Source of the DNA: Stenotrophomonas sp. SAM-B
GTDB lineage: Bacteria; Pseudomonadota; Gammaproteobacteria; Xanthomonadales; Xanthomonadaceae
Direction: 5' to 3'
DNA: 64,000 bases
Assembly: GCF_013387485.1 (NCBI RefSeq)
Contig: NZ_JABBXB010000003.1
Location: 124,001 to 188,000 of the forward strand
Part shown: in pieces, positions 17,184 through 25,224 of the stretch
How positions within the stretch are numbered: the first letter of the stretch is position 1
Layout of the letters: every line of letters starts with the position of its first letter
Made by a program: the position numbers and the translations under genes
The notes under the pieces: generated by a model
The model's input: only the letters and a program-made list of their open reading frames with translations
Databases searched by the model: none
Told to the model about the DNA's origin: nothing

Positions 17184-18521
17184 TCAGCGCAGTTCGGGCA
17201 GCGCGAGCTGGTGCTTGCGGCACAGCCGGTAGACCGTCACCCGCGAGACCTGCATGTGGCGGGCGCAGGCGGTGATGTTGAAATCGTTCTGGCGCAGCGC
17301 ATGCAGCAGGGTCTCGCGTTCGGCGATCTGCTTTGCCCCCTGCAGGCCACGCTCGGCGGTGGGCAGCAGCGGTTGGCTCAGCTCCAGGTCCGCCGCGCTG
17401 ATCAGCTCGGCGTCGCTGACGATCGCCGCACGCTGCACGCGGTTCAGCAGCTCGCGCACATTACCCGGCCAGGCGAAGCATTCCAGCGCCTGGATCGCCT
17501 CAGCGGTGAAGCCGCGCGCACGGGTCACGTGCCGGTGCCGGAAGCTGGCGAGGAAGTGATGGGCCAGCAGCGCGATGTCGCTGCCGCGCTCGCGCAGGGG
17601 CGGCAGGGGCAGGCGCAGCACATTGAGCCGGTAGAACAGGTCGCGACGGAAGTGGCCCTGTTCGACCGCCTTCTCGAGATCCACGTGGGTGGCGGCGAGC
17701 ACGCGCACGTCCACCTCCAGCGGCCGATTGCTGCCGACGCGCTCGACCGTGCCCTCCTGCAGCACGCGCAGCAGGTTGGTCTGCGCATCCAGCGGCAGGT
17801 CGCCGATCTCGTCGAGGAACACGGTGCCGCCACTGGCCGATTCGAACAGGCCCAGGCGTCGCGTCGCCGCACCGGTGAAAGCGCCCCGCTCGTGGCCGAA
17901 CAGTTCGGACTGGACCAGCGCGGCCGGGATGGCGCCGCAGTTCACCGCCAGGAACGGGCGCGCGTGGCGTGCCGACAGCGCATGCAGCGCCTGGGCGGCC
18001 AGCTCCTTGCCGGTGCCGGTTTCGCCGGTGATCAGCACCGGCAGGTCCACCGGCGCGTATTTGCGGATCGCCGCGCGGGTCACCTGCAGCACGGCGCTGT
18101 CGCCGATCAGGGACTGCGGGCCATGTTTGGCGGGCAGCGGGTCCGCGCCGGCCAGTTGCTGCAGCCGCTGCACGACCCGCGGCAGGTCGATCGGCGCGGT
18201 GTAGGTATCCACGCAGGCAGCGAGCAGCGCATCCAGCACCGGCGAGGCGCGCAGGGGTGCGGCCGGCAACAGAGCCAGCAGGCTCATGTGGCGGTGGTCG
18301 ACCAGCAACTGCTGGAGATGGGCCAGGTTGGCCGGGACCGCGGTGCGCAGGTCCAGCAGGCCGACGACCTGGTCGCTGCCGCGCATGCCGATGCCGGCGC
18401 ACTGTTCGGGGGCCACGCCGCGGACCTGCCAACCGGCCGCAGCTAGGGTCGCCCGTTCAAGCGTGAGGGGGTGCCCAAACCAGATCACACACCGGGCAGG
18501 AAAATCGGGGACAGCCGCCAT
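17184..18521 (-). CDS. Sigma-54-dependent activator with atypical receiver domain (VpsR/FleQ type)
   Basis: A 445-residue enhancer-binding protein. Central AAA+ domain: Walker A GETGTGKE (166-173), the sigma-54 contact loop GAFTGA (213-218), Walker B VFLDE (234-238), and the R-finger region FRRDLFYRLNVLRLPLPPLR. The C-terminus is a Fis-type helix-turn-helix (ITACARHMQVSRVTVYRLCR). The N-terminal 125 residues resemble a receiver fold with Asp57 in GLLDLR, but the acidic pocket of strand 1 is replaced by WFGHPL and the conserved Lys of strand 5 is missing (TAPID). Degenerate receivers of this sort occur in VpsR, which responds to cyclic di-GMP; that ligand is a guess here. It is convergent with the amyloid operon and is the obvious candidate to drive its sigma-54 promoter. 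Confidence 0.88.
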   Translation of the reverse strand: MAAVPDFPARCVIWFGHPLTLERATLAAAGWQVRGVAPEQCAGIGMRGSDQVVGLLDLRTAVPANLAHLQQLLVDHRHMSLLALLPAAPLRASPVLDALLAACVDTYTAPIDLPRVVQRLQQLAGADPLPAKHGPQSLIGDSAVLQVTRAAIRKYAPVDLPVLITGETGTGKELAAQALHALSARHARPFLAVNCGAIPAALVQSELFGHERGAFTGAATRRLGLFESASGGTVFLDEIGDLPLDAQTNLLRVLQEGTVERVGSNRPLEVDVRVLAATHVDLEKAVEQGHFRRDLFYRLNVLRLPLPPLRERGSDIALLAHHFLASFRHRHVTRARGFTAEAIQALECFAWPGNVRELLNRVQRAAIVSDAELISAADLELSQPLLPTAERGLQGAKQIAERETLLHALRQNDFNITACARHMQVSRVTVYRLCRKHQLALPELR

Positions 18522-18715
18522 GCGTCACCTTGTCGACGAGGATCGCGGGCGGTGTCTGCTGCCTGATCGGTTGCCACGGACGTGCCGCCCCACGTCCGGG
18601 TCCGTCCCCCGCCACGGTGCACAAGCGCCGGGCGCGTCGCCGGCCGGGAAAACAGCGGTGACAGAGAAGGGAACGCGGGTTGGGCCGGTCAGCGGCCAGT
18701 GCCGGTCGCCCAACG

Positions 18716-18743
18716 AAAAAGGCCGCTGCAGGGCAGCGGCCTT
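18716..18743 (-). terminator. Rho-independent terminator of the NlpC/P60 gene
   Basis: On the minus strand AAGGCCGCTGCCC / AGCGGCCTT forms a stable hairpin followed by TTTTT (complement of 18716-18720), 26 bp after the stop codon of the gene at 18769. Confidence 0.85.
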
Positions 18744-18768
18744 CGATCGGGCGGTTCAGCAGGGCGCG

Positions 18769-19545
18769 TCAGAGGTCGACGCGGCGGGCCTGCATGAACT
18801 TGCCGCCCCAGTAGCCGCTGACCAGGCTGTCGACGCGGACGTCCTTGCCGGTGCTCGGGGCATGCAGGAAGCGGCCTTCGCCGACATAGATGCCGACATG
18901 GTCGACCCGGCCCTTGCGGCCGAAGAACACCAGGTCGCCGGCCGCCAGCGCGTTGCGGTCATTGATCAGTTCGGCAGCGCCGTCATGGGCCATCTCGCGG
19001 GAAACGCGCGGCAGTTCGACGCCCAGCGCAGTCCGGAACACATAGCCGACCAGGCCACTGCAGTCGAAACCGCTGTCCGGCGAGGTGCCGCCCCAGCGGT
19101 ACGGCGTGCCGAGCAGGGTCATCGCACGGCGCAGCAGCGACTGGACCTTGCCGTTGTCGGCGGCGTCGCCGGCCACGGTAATGGCGCCGGTGCTGGCGTC
19201 GTAGTTGGCAAGCAGGCGGCTCAGGTCACCGGCGAACATCGCCGAGCGATCCATGAGCGGGATGGTGTCGTTGGCCGCCAGGTGCGGAAGCAGGGCGGCG
19301 AGGGTGGCGCTGGCAGCGGCATCAGCCTTGCTGCGGGCCGGCGCATCCGCCTTGGGCTTGGCCGGCGCGGAAGAATCGGGGGTGACAGTGACGGGGGGTG
19401 CAGCAACCTCGGGAGCGGTCGTCGGTGCGGACTGCGCCCAGGCCGGAAGGCTGGCCAGGCAGAGTGCTGCAGCGAGGAAAGCGGGGCGGGCGCGTCGCCG
19501 GGTGGCGGCGGTCTGGCCTTTGCACGTCAGGTCGTCTGTCGTCAC
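18769..19545 (-). CDS. NlpC/P60 (C40) peptidoglycan endopeptidase, periplasmic
   Basis: A 258-residue hydrolase. Signal peptide RPAFLAAALCLASLPAWAQ, a Pro/Ala/Lys-rich spacer, a helical region, and a C-terminal NlpC/P60 domain with catalytic Cys162 in GFDCSGLVGYVF, His in VDHVGIYVGEG and a second His in FLHAPSTG. Such enzymes cleave the gamma-D-glutamyl-diaminopimelate bond of peptidoglycan stems. The start is uncertain: GTG 19543-19545 is preferred because the longer open frame (TTG at 19608) begins inside an AT-rich promoter-like stretch. A second NlpC/P60 gene lies immediately upstream; their domains share long identical motifs (GTPYRWGG/GTPYRYGG, DLVFFG), which points to a tandem duplication. 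Confidence 0.88.
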   Translation of the reverse strand: MTTDDLTCKGQTAATRRRARPAFLAAALCLASLPAWAQSAPTTAPEVAAPPVTVTPDSSAPAKPKADAPARSKADAAASATLAALLPHLAANDTIPLMDRSAMFAGDLSRLLANYDASTGAITVAGDAADNGKVQSLLRRAMTLLGTPYRWGGTSPDSGFDCSGLVGYVFRTALGVELPRVSREMAHDGAAELINDRNALAAGDLVFFGRKGRVDHVGIYVGEGRFLHAPSTGKDVRVDSLVSGYWGGKFMQARRVDL

Positions 19546-19676
19546 GCGGCGGTCACTGAATAAAAACGATGGGTGATGATGCCGTGTAAGCGCAGTGATT
19601 AGGTACAAATTCCGTTAATTTTTCGTTTACAACTGCGTGATGTCGGTCACAAATTTGGACCTTACCCCTGTTCAGC

Positions 19677-20216
19677 TTAGTTAAGGACGCGTTTCGCTCC
19701 CGTGTAGTGGTCCTTCCAATAGGGCCCGCCGAGCGAGTCCAGCCGGACCGTGCCGCCGGTGCTGGGGGCGTGCACAAAGCGGCCTTCCCCGACATAGATG
19801 CCGACATGGAAGACGTTGCCCTTGTTGCCGAAAAACACCAGATCGCCGGGCGCCAAGCGCTTGGGATCGATCTTCGGCCCCTGCACGGCGGCCAGATCGC
19901 GCGAGGTGCGCGGCAGGCGCAGGTCGAGCATCTCGCGGTACACGTACGCGACCAGGCCGCTGCAGTCGAAACCGGATTCGGGAGTGTTGCCGCCGTAGCG
20001 GTAGGGCGTGCCGACCAGGCCGATCGCGCGCATCAGCACGGCGTTGGCGGCCTGCGGATCGTTCGGGGCCACGCTGGGCCAGACCTGGGTCGAGGCGGGC
20101 GGCGCGGCCGGGCGGGTGGTCTTGCCGCCGCCACAGGCGCTCAGCAGGGCGATGATCGCCAGCAGGGCCAGGTGGCCGGGCAGGCGGGTCAGGCGCGAAA
20201 CTGGCGTCATGTGCAT
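19677..20216 (-). CDS. NlpC/P60 (C40) endopeptidase, lipoprotein
   Basis: A 179-residue compact enzyme: lipoprotein signal with lipobox LLSAC (about residues 24-28), short Pro-rich spacer, then the NlpC/P60 domain with Cys85 in GFDCSGLVAYVY, His in NVFHVGIYVGEG and HAPSTGGTVRLDS near the end. An ATG two codons in (20210) is an equally good start. It is the smaller member of a tandem pair with the gene at 18769; the 131-bp gap between them is AT-rich and probably carries the other gene's promoter, so they may be separately regulated. Confidence 0.88.
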   Translation of the reverse strand: MHMTPVSRLTRLPGHLALLAIIALLSACGGGKTTRPAAPPASTQVWPSVAPNDPQAANAVLMRAIGLVGTPYRYGGNTPESGFDCSGLVAYVYREMLDLRLPRTSRDLAAVQGPKIDPKRLAPGDLVFFGNKGNVFHVGIYVGEGRFVHAPSTGGTVRLDSLGGPYWKDHYTGAKRVLN

Positions 20217-20327
20217 GTTGTCCGGATAATGCGCGACCTTAGAAGGCCGTCATGATGGCGGCGTATCCGGCAGGCCACAACCCGCCTCACCCGTCTGCCC
20301 TCGGCAGTCTCCAGACCAGAGTTGCGC

Positions 20328-20807
20328 ATGAAGATCGAAAAAGACCGCGTCGTCCGTTTCCATTACACCGTCGCCGAGCAGGGCCAGGAGCCGATCGAGA
20401 GCTCCAGGGACCGTGATCCGCTGGCGATCCTGATCGGCCACGGCAACATCATCCCGGGCCTGGAAAACGCCATGATGGACAAGGAAGCCGGCGCCACCTT
20501 CGAGGTGGACGTCAAGGCGACCGACGCCTACGGCGAGCGCCGCGACGGCCTGACCCAGCGCGTGCCCAAGAAGCACTTCGGCACCAGCAAGCTGGTCCCG
20601 GGCCAGCAGGTCGTGCTGCAGACCAACTTCGGCCCGCGTGCGGTCACCGTCGAGAAGGTCGGCATGAGCGTGGTCGACGTCGACCTCAACCATCCGATGG
20701 CCGGCAAGGACCTGCACTTCAACGTCGAGATCGTTGACGTCCGCGAAGCCAGCAAGGAAGAAATCGAGCACGGCCACGTGCACGGCGACGGCGGCCACCA
20801 GCACTGA
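20328..20807 (+). CDS. FKBP-type peptidyl-prolyl isomerase, SlyD-like
   Basis: A 159-residue isomerase/chaperone of the SlyD class. The split FKBP domain is visible as VRFHYTVAEQG, then IGHGNIIPGLENAMMDKEAG, with an inserted IF (chaperone) domain (QRVPKKHFGTSKLVPGQQV) and the FKBP return strand VTVEKVGMSVVDVDLNHPMAGKDLHF (split motif). The C-terminus is His-rich (HGHVHGDGGHQH), a metal-binding tail as in SlyD, which supplies nickel and assists folding. ATG 20328 is preferred over a TTG two codons earlier. It is monocistronic with its own terminator. Confidence 0.92.
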   Translation: MKIEKDRVVRFHYTVAEQGQEPIESSRDRDPLAILIGHGNIIPGLENAMMDKEAGATFEVDVKATDAYGERRDGLTQRVPKKHFGTSKLVPGQQVVLQTNFGPRAVTVEKVGMSVVDVDLNHPMAGKDLHFNVEIVDVREASKEEIEHGHVHGDGGHQH

Positions 20808-20831
20808 GTGCGGTGACCCTTCGTTGATCCG

Positions 20832-20857
20832 ACGGCCCGCTTCGGCGGGCCGTTTTC
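20832..20857 (+). terminator. Rho-independent terminator after slyD-like gene
   Basis: ACGGCCCGC / GCGGGCCGT stem with a stable TTCG tetraloop followed by TTTTCGTTT. Confidence 0.88.
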
Positions 20858-20917
20858 GTTTGTGCGGCAGGCCCGCGCGCGCGCGGCATAATGGTGGACC
20901 TGGTCAGCGGATTGCCT

Positions 20918-22138
20918 GTGAACGCAGCTTCTTCTCCTTTGCAGCCGGTGGGCGCCCACGAGCGCATCGCCGTCATCGACATCCTGCGCGGGTTCGCGCT
21001 GCTGGGCATCCTGCTGATGAACATGGAGGCGTTCAGCAGTCCGCTGGACCTGTCGTTCACCGGCATCGATCCGCATTGGCAGGGCGCCGACTACTGGGCC
21101 GACGCGGCCATCTACGTGCTGGTCCAGGGCAAGTTCTTCACCCTGTTCTCGCTGCTGTTCGGCGCGGGCTTCTCGGTGATGGCGCAGCGCGCCGACCTCG
21201 CCGGCCGCGCGTTCGCACCGTTCTATCTGCGCCGCAGTGCGGCGCTGCTGCTGATCGGCCTGTGCCACGCGCTGCTGGTGTGGTCCGGCGACATCCTGGT
21301 CATCTATGCGTTGATCTCAGTGCTGTTGCTGGCCTGTCGCGAGGCGCCGCGCAGCTGGCTGCCGGCAATGGGCGCGATCAGCTATCTGGGCGCGGCCGCC
21401 CTGGTGATGGTGCTGGGCGCCTTGATGAGCTGGATGGCCAGCATGGAGCATACCCAGGCGCCGCTGCGCGAAGCCATCGCACATGCCGAACAGACGATCG
21501 AACTGCAGCGTCAGGCGTATGCGCATGGCAGCTGGGCGCAGGCCGTGGGTCAGCGCCTGCATGATCTGGGCGCGATGTTGTCCGGGATCTTCGTCATCGG
21601 CCCGGAAGTGCTGGGCATGTTCCTGATCGGCAGCTGGTTCGCCCGCAGTGGTGCGCTGGCCGAGCCGGAGCGTTTCGCGCGGCTGTATGCACGGCTGCGC
21701 TGGGTTGCGCTGCCGAGCGGTCTGGTACTGATGCTGGGCAGTGCGGTCTGGCACCCCTACCAGGCGCCCGGCACACTCGATCTGGCCGGCGGCGTCGCCT
21801 ATGCGATCAGTGCGCTGGCCGGGCTGCTGATGTGCCTGGGGTATCTGGCCTGGATCGTGCACGGGCGCGCGCGCCTGCAGGTGCTGGCACCGATGGGACG
21901 GATGGCGCTGACCCATTACATCGGCCAGTCGCTGGTCTGCACCTGGGTGTTCTACGGCTACGGACTGGGGGCGTTCGAGACGATGCCGCGGCTGTGGCAG
22001 ATCCCGTTCGCGCTGGCACTGTTCGCCGTGCAGGTCGCCATCAGCCATGCGTGGCTGCGGTATTTCCGCTTCGGGCCGCTGGAGTGGATCTGGCGCGCGA
22101 TGACCTATCTGCAGTGGCCGCCGCTGCGCCGGGCCTGA
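20918..22138 (+). CDS. DUF418 family membrane protein
   Basis: A 406-residue multi-pass membrane protein. The N-terminal motif IAVIDILRGFALLGILLMNM and the C-terminal GRMALTHYIGQSL region with PLEWIWRAMTYLQW are the signature of DUF418 (YeiB-like) proteins, which are related to acyltransferase-3-type membrane proteins but have no established activity. About eight to ten hydrophobic segments are visible. GTG 20918 is taken as start because a CATAAT -10-like box (20887-20892) overlaps the only upstream ATG (20891). The stop is followed at once by a remnant of another gene. Confidence 0.88.
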   Translation: MNAASSPLQPVGAHERIAVIDILRGFALLGILLMNMEAFSSPLDLSFTGIDPHWQGADYWADAAIYVLVQGKFFTLFSLLFGAGFSVMAQRADLAGRAFAPFYLRRSAALLLIGLCHALLVWSGDILVIYALISVLLLACREAPRSWLPAMGAISYLGAAALVMVLGALMSWMASMEHTQAPLREAIAHAEQTIELQRQAYAHGSWAQAVGQRLHDLGAMLSGIFVIGPEVLGMFLIGSWFARSGALAEPERFARLYARLRWVALPSGLVLMLGSAVWHPYQAPGTLDLAGGVAYAISALAGLLMCLGYLAWIVHGRARLQVLAPMGRMALTHYIGQSLVCTWVFYGYGLGAFETMPRLWQIPFALALFAVQVAISHAWLRYFRFGPLEWIWRAMTYLQWPPLRRA

Positions 22139-22141
22139 CAC

Positions 22142-22297
22142 GGCGGCGCCACCTCCCCTCACGTCTGGATCGCGGCCGGTCGTGGCATGCTGGAGATGCG
22201 CATGAGCGTCGGCACCGGCCCGTTGATGGCAGACCTGATCAACGACCGCACGCCGGCGTTCGATCCTGCCCCTTACCGAGTTGAGCGATGCCAATGA
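22142..22297 (+). pseudogene. C-terminal remnant of a DadA-like FAD-dependent amino-acid dehydrogenase
   Basis: The frame from 22142 to the TGA at 22295-22297 reads as an end-piece: PHVWIAAGRGMLEMRMSVGT then GPLMADLINDRTPAFDPAPY and RVERCQ. This matches the last part of D-amino-acid dehydrogenase/glycine-oxidase-type flavoproteins (typical GHGMLG...GR.-.ADL..G..P.IDP.PY...R). Nothing of the N-terminal FAD domain is present; the similarity begins right after the DUF418 stop, so a deletion seems to have removed the rest. Its TGA overlaps the second gor ATG as ATGA, so the pair was probably once coupled. Confidence 0.6.
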
Positions 22298-23649
22298 CGA
22301 CGCAATACGACTATGACCTGATCGTGCTGGGCGGCGGTTCCGGCGGCCTGGCCGCGGCCTTCCGCGCGGCGCAGCACGGCCAGCGGGTGGCGATGCTGGA
22401 GCCGGGTGAACTCGGCGGCACCTGCGTCAACGTCGGCTGCGTGCCGAAGAAGGCGATGTGGCTGGCCGCCGATCTGTCCGGGCGGATCGGCCTGGCCGCG
22501 GCGATGGGCTTCGACGTGCCGGTGCGCCCGTCGCTGGACTGGAGGGAACTGGTGGTGCATCGCCAGGCCTACATCGCCAACATCCATGCCAGCTATCTCA
22601 AGCGCCTGGATGAAAACAAGGTGGTGCGCGTGCCGCGCCGCGGTCGGCTGGTGGATGCGCACACGGTGGAATGCAGCGATGGCGTGCGCATCAGTGCCGC
22701 GCACCTTCTGATCGCGACCGGCGCACATCCGCAGCGCCCCGATATTCCCGGTGCCGGACTGGGGCTGGTCTCCGATGATTTCTTCAACCTGTGCAGCGCG
22801 CCGGAGCGGGTCGCGATCGTCGGCGGCGGCTACATCGCGGTGGAACTGGCCGGGCTGCTGCAGGCGCTGGGCAGCCGCGTGACCCTGCTGGTGCGGGGTG
22901 AGCGCCTGCTGGAGCGTTTCGATGCCGAACTGACAGCGCAGCTTGCCGAAAACCTGCGGCATCAGGGCGTGCAGGTCCACTTCGGCTATCGCCTGCGCGA
23001 GCTGCAGCGTGACGGCGACGCCGTGGTCGCGCTCGGCCATGATGGGCCCGCCGATGGTCACTTCGATGCGCTGTTCTTCGCCACCGGCCGACGCGGCAAC
23101 AGTGCCGATCTGGGGCTGGAAGCGGTGGGCGTGGTGGTGGGTGACAAGGGCGAGGTGGAGGTCGACGAGTGGCAGACCACCGCGGTGCCGAGCATTCATG
23201 CCGTGGGCGATATCGCCGGGAAGGTGGGCCTGACCCCGGTCGCGATCGCCGCGGCGCGCAAGCTGATGGACCGCCTGTTCGGCGGCCAGCCGCAGGCGAA
23301 GATGGACTATGAGAACGTGGCCAGCGTGGTGTTCTCGCACCCGGCGCTGGGCGCGGTGGGGCTGAGCGAAGAAGAGGCCTGCGCGAGGTACGGCGACGTC
23401 CGCGTGTACCGCAGCAACTTCCGCCCGATGCTGCAGGCGCTGGCCGATGGCACCCAGCGCAGCCTGTTCAAACTGGTCTGCGTGGGCGAAGAGGAGCGGG
23501 TGGTCGGTGTGCACCTGCTGGGCGAGGCCGCGGATGAAATCCTGCAGGGGTTCGCGCTGGCGGTGAAGATGGGCGTGACCAAGGCCCAGTTCGACGACAC
23601 GGTAGCGATCCATCCAACCTCTGCAGAAGAAGTCGTTCTGATGCGGTAG
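22294..23649 (+). CDS. gor: Glutathione-disulfide reductase
   Basis: A 451-residue flavoprotein that regenerates glutathione with NADPH. FAD-binding GGGSGG at residues 13-18, the redox-active disulfide in GGTCVNVGCVPKK (Cys44/Cys49), NAD(P)-binding GGGYIAVELAGLL, the second FAD motif AVGDIAGKVGLTPVA and the C-terminal active-site His/Glu in AIHPTSAEEVV are all present. ATG 22294 is chosen because it overlaps the TGA of the upstream remnant as ATGA; ATG 22288 is the alternative. The gene is intact and core. Confidence 0.95.
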   Translation: MTTQYDYDLIVLGGGSGGLAAAFRAAQHGQRVAMLEPGELGGTCVNVGCVPKKAMWLAADLSGRIGLAAAMGFDVPVRPSLDWRELVVHRQAYIANIHASYLKRLDENKVVRVPRRGRLVDAHTVECSDGVRISAAHLLIATGAHPQRPDIPGAGLGLVSDDFFNLCSAPERVAIVGGGYIAVELAGLLQALGSRVTLLVRGERLLERFDAELTAQLAENLRHQGVQVHFGYRLRELQRDGDAVVALGHDGPADGHFDALFFATGRRGNSADLGLEAVGVVVGDKGEVEVDEWQTTAVPSIHAVGDIAGKVGLTPVAIAAARKLMDRLFGGQPQAKMDYENVASVVFSHPALGAVGLSEEEACARYGDVRVYRSNFRPMLQALADGTQRSLFKLVCVGEEERVVGVHLLGEAADEILQGFALAVKMGVTKAQFDDTVAIHPTSAEEVVLMR

Positions 23650-23671
23650 CAACGCGCATTCGCGCATCGCT

Positions 23672-23760
23672 CCCAAGGTTTGCGATGCAAACCTTGGGCC
23701 CCGCCTCACCATCACCCACATCCCCGCGCCTGTCGGCGCGCCCCCTTGACTCAAGGGGGC
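23672..23760. repeat. Cluster of three perfect hairpins downstream of gor
   Basis: Three inverted repeats follow one another: CCCAAGGTTTGC / GCAAACCTTGGG (23672-23698, 12-bp arms), CGCGCC / GGCGCG (23725-23740) and GCCCCCTTGA / TCAAGGGGGC (23740-23760, 10-bp arms with a single central base). None has a T-run. They fill the gap between gor and the EamA transporter and may be a repetitive extragenic element acting as mRNA 3'-end protection or a transcription barrier. Confidence 0.6.
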
Positions 23761-23854
23761 TGCTCCACCCGCCTGGTATCCGTGGGTGTCGAGCATGCGA
23801 CAATTCCAGTTCCCCCGCTGCCCAGCCGCCTCCGTGCGGCTGTCCGCCGTCCCG

Positions 23855-24775
23855 ATGCCGTCACCCGCTTCTTCGCTGCCCACGTCCTCCAGCCGCATCG
23901 CCGCCGGCGGCATCGCCTTGGCCGCGATCGGCGCCATTGCCGCCTCGGGCAAGGCGGTCATCGTCAAGCTGGCGTATCGGCATGGCGTGGATGCCACCAC
24001 GCTGCTGGCGCTGCGGATGTTGATGGCCTTCCCGCTGTTCGCCCTGCTGGCCGTCTGGTCCGCGCGGCGCGCGCCGGCGTTGTCATGGGGCGATCGCGGG
24101 CGGGTGGTGTGGCTGGGTTTCACCGGCTATTACCTGTCCAGCCTGCTGGACTTCCAGGGCCTGCAGTACATCAGCGTCACCCTGGAACGGCTGATCCTGT
24201 ATTTGAACCCGACGCTGGTCCTGCTGATCAGTCTGGTGCTGCTGAAAAAGCGCCCCGGTCGCTGGCAGGTGGCCGCACTGGTGCTGAGCTATCTCGGCGT
24301 ACTGCTCGCCTTCGGCCATGACCTGCAGCTGGAGGGCGGGCGCATCGTGCTGGGCAGCGCGCTGGTGTTCGCCAGTGCGCTGAGCTATGCGCTGTACCTG
24401 TTCGGCAGTGGCCAGGTGGTGGCGCGGATCGGTGCGATCCGGCTGACCGCCTATGCCAGCTGCGTGGCCTGCGTGCTGTGCGTGCTGCACTTCGCGGTGC
24501 TGCATCCGATGTCGGCGCTGGGCCAGGCACCGGTGCCGGTGTACTGGCTCTCCCTGATCAACGCGACGGTGTGCACGGTCCTGCCGGTGATGGCGATCAT
24601 GCTCGCGGTGAAGCGGATCCGCTCGTCGCTGGCCGCGCAGGTGGGTATGCTCGGTCCAGTCTCCACCATCGTGATGAGTCTATGGCTGCTCGACGAACCC
24701 ATGGGGCCGTGGCAGATCCTCGGCACGGCGCTGGTCCTGCTCGGCGTGCTGCTGGTCAGCCGGGTCCGCGCGTGA
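23855..24775 (+). CDS. EamA/DMT-family transporter
   Basis: A 306-residue ten-helix exporter of the drug/metabolite transporter superfamily, with the two tandem EamA repeats (first: IAASGKAVIVKLAYRHGVDA; second: MLGPVSTIVMSLWLLDEPMG). Members export amino acids, bases or xenobiotics; the substrate here cannot be predicted. ATG 23855 is chosen because the preceding 23 codons of the open frame are Ser/Pro/Arg-rich and unlike a membrane N-terminus. Its TGA overlaps the GTG start of the next gene as GTGA. Confidence 0.85.
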   Translation: MPSPASSLPTSSSRIAAGGIALAAIGAIAASGKAVIVKLAYRHGVDATTLLALRMLMAFPLFALLAVWSARRAPALSWGDRGRVVWLGFTGYYLSSLLDFQGLQYISVTLERLILYLNPTLVLLISLVLLKKRPGRWQVAALVLSYLGVLLAFGHDLQLEGGRIVLGSALVFASALSYALYLFGSGQVVARIGAIRLTAYASCVACVLCVLHFAVLHPMSALGQAPVPVYWLSLINATVCTVLPVMAIMLAVKRIRSSLAAQVGMLGPVSTIVMSLWLLDEPMGPWQILGTALVLLGVLLVSRVRA

Positions 24776-25134
24776 ACGCGGCCGCGATCGGCGATGACCC
24801 GGCAGCACAGGCGCGTGCGCGCATCCTGGCGGTGATCCGCGCGATCCCGCGCGGGCAGGTGATGGGTTACGGCCAGGTCGCGGCCAAGGCGGGGCTGCCG
24901 GGCAGGGCGCGGCTGACCGCGCGCGTGCTTGGCATGAATGACGACCCGGAGCTGCCGTGGCACCGCGTGCTGCGCTCGGATGGGCGCATCGCGATGCCGG
25001 AAGGCTCGGCCGGCTGGAAGGAACAGAGCCAGCGGCTGCGCGCCGAGGGCGTGGCGATCGAGCGGGGGCGGGTCAGGAGCATGACGGTGGCCGGCGCGGA
25101 CGATCTGGATGCCGCCCTGTGGGGCCCGGGCTGA
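24772..25134 (+). CDS. Alkyltransferase-like protein (MGMT-fold, active-site Cys replaced)
   Basis: A 120-residue protein with the DNA-binding half of O6-methylguanine-DNA methyltransferase: IPRGQVMGYGQVAAKAGLPG is the helix-turn-helix and ARVLGMNDDPELPWHRVLRS spans the active-site loop. The reactive Cys of MGMT (PCHR) is Trp here (PWHR), the hallmark of alkyltransferase-like (ATL) proteins, which bind O6-alkylguanine without repairing it and recruit nucleotide excision repair. It starts with GTG overlapping the transporter stop (GTGA). The fixed Trp/Arg set and short length make ATL more likely than a broken MGMT. Confidence 0.9.
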   Translation: MNAAAIGDDPAAQARARILAVIRAIPRGQVMGYGQVAAKAGLPGRARLTARVLGMNDDPELPWHRVLRSDGRIAMPEGSAGWKEQSQRLRAEGVAIERGRVRSMTVAGADDLDAALWGPG

Positions 25135-25224
25135 CGCTGCCTGGGCGTTGAACAGGGCGCGCTGGCGCGCAGCGTGCGGCCGGGTGCTGCGGCTATGATG
25201 GGCGCAGTTCCAAAGGATGCCCCC

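Noticed and set aside
22273-24123. 616-codon minus-strand frame opposite gor
   Set aside because: Shadow of gor and the transporter start; composition typical of antisense frames in GC-rich DNA.
24772-25134. Inactivated MGMT pseudogene
   Set aside because: The Trp in PWHR and the short length are the defining traits of functional ATL proteins, and the frame is intact.
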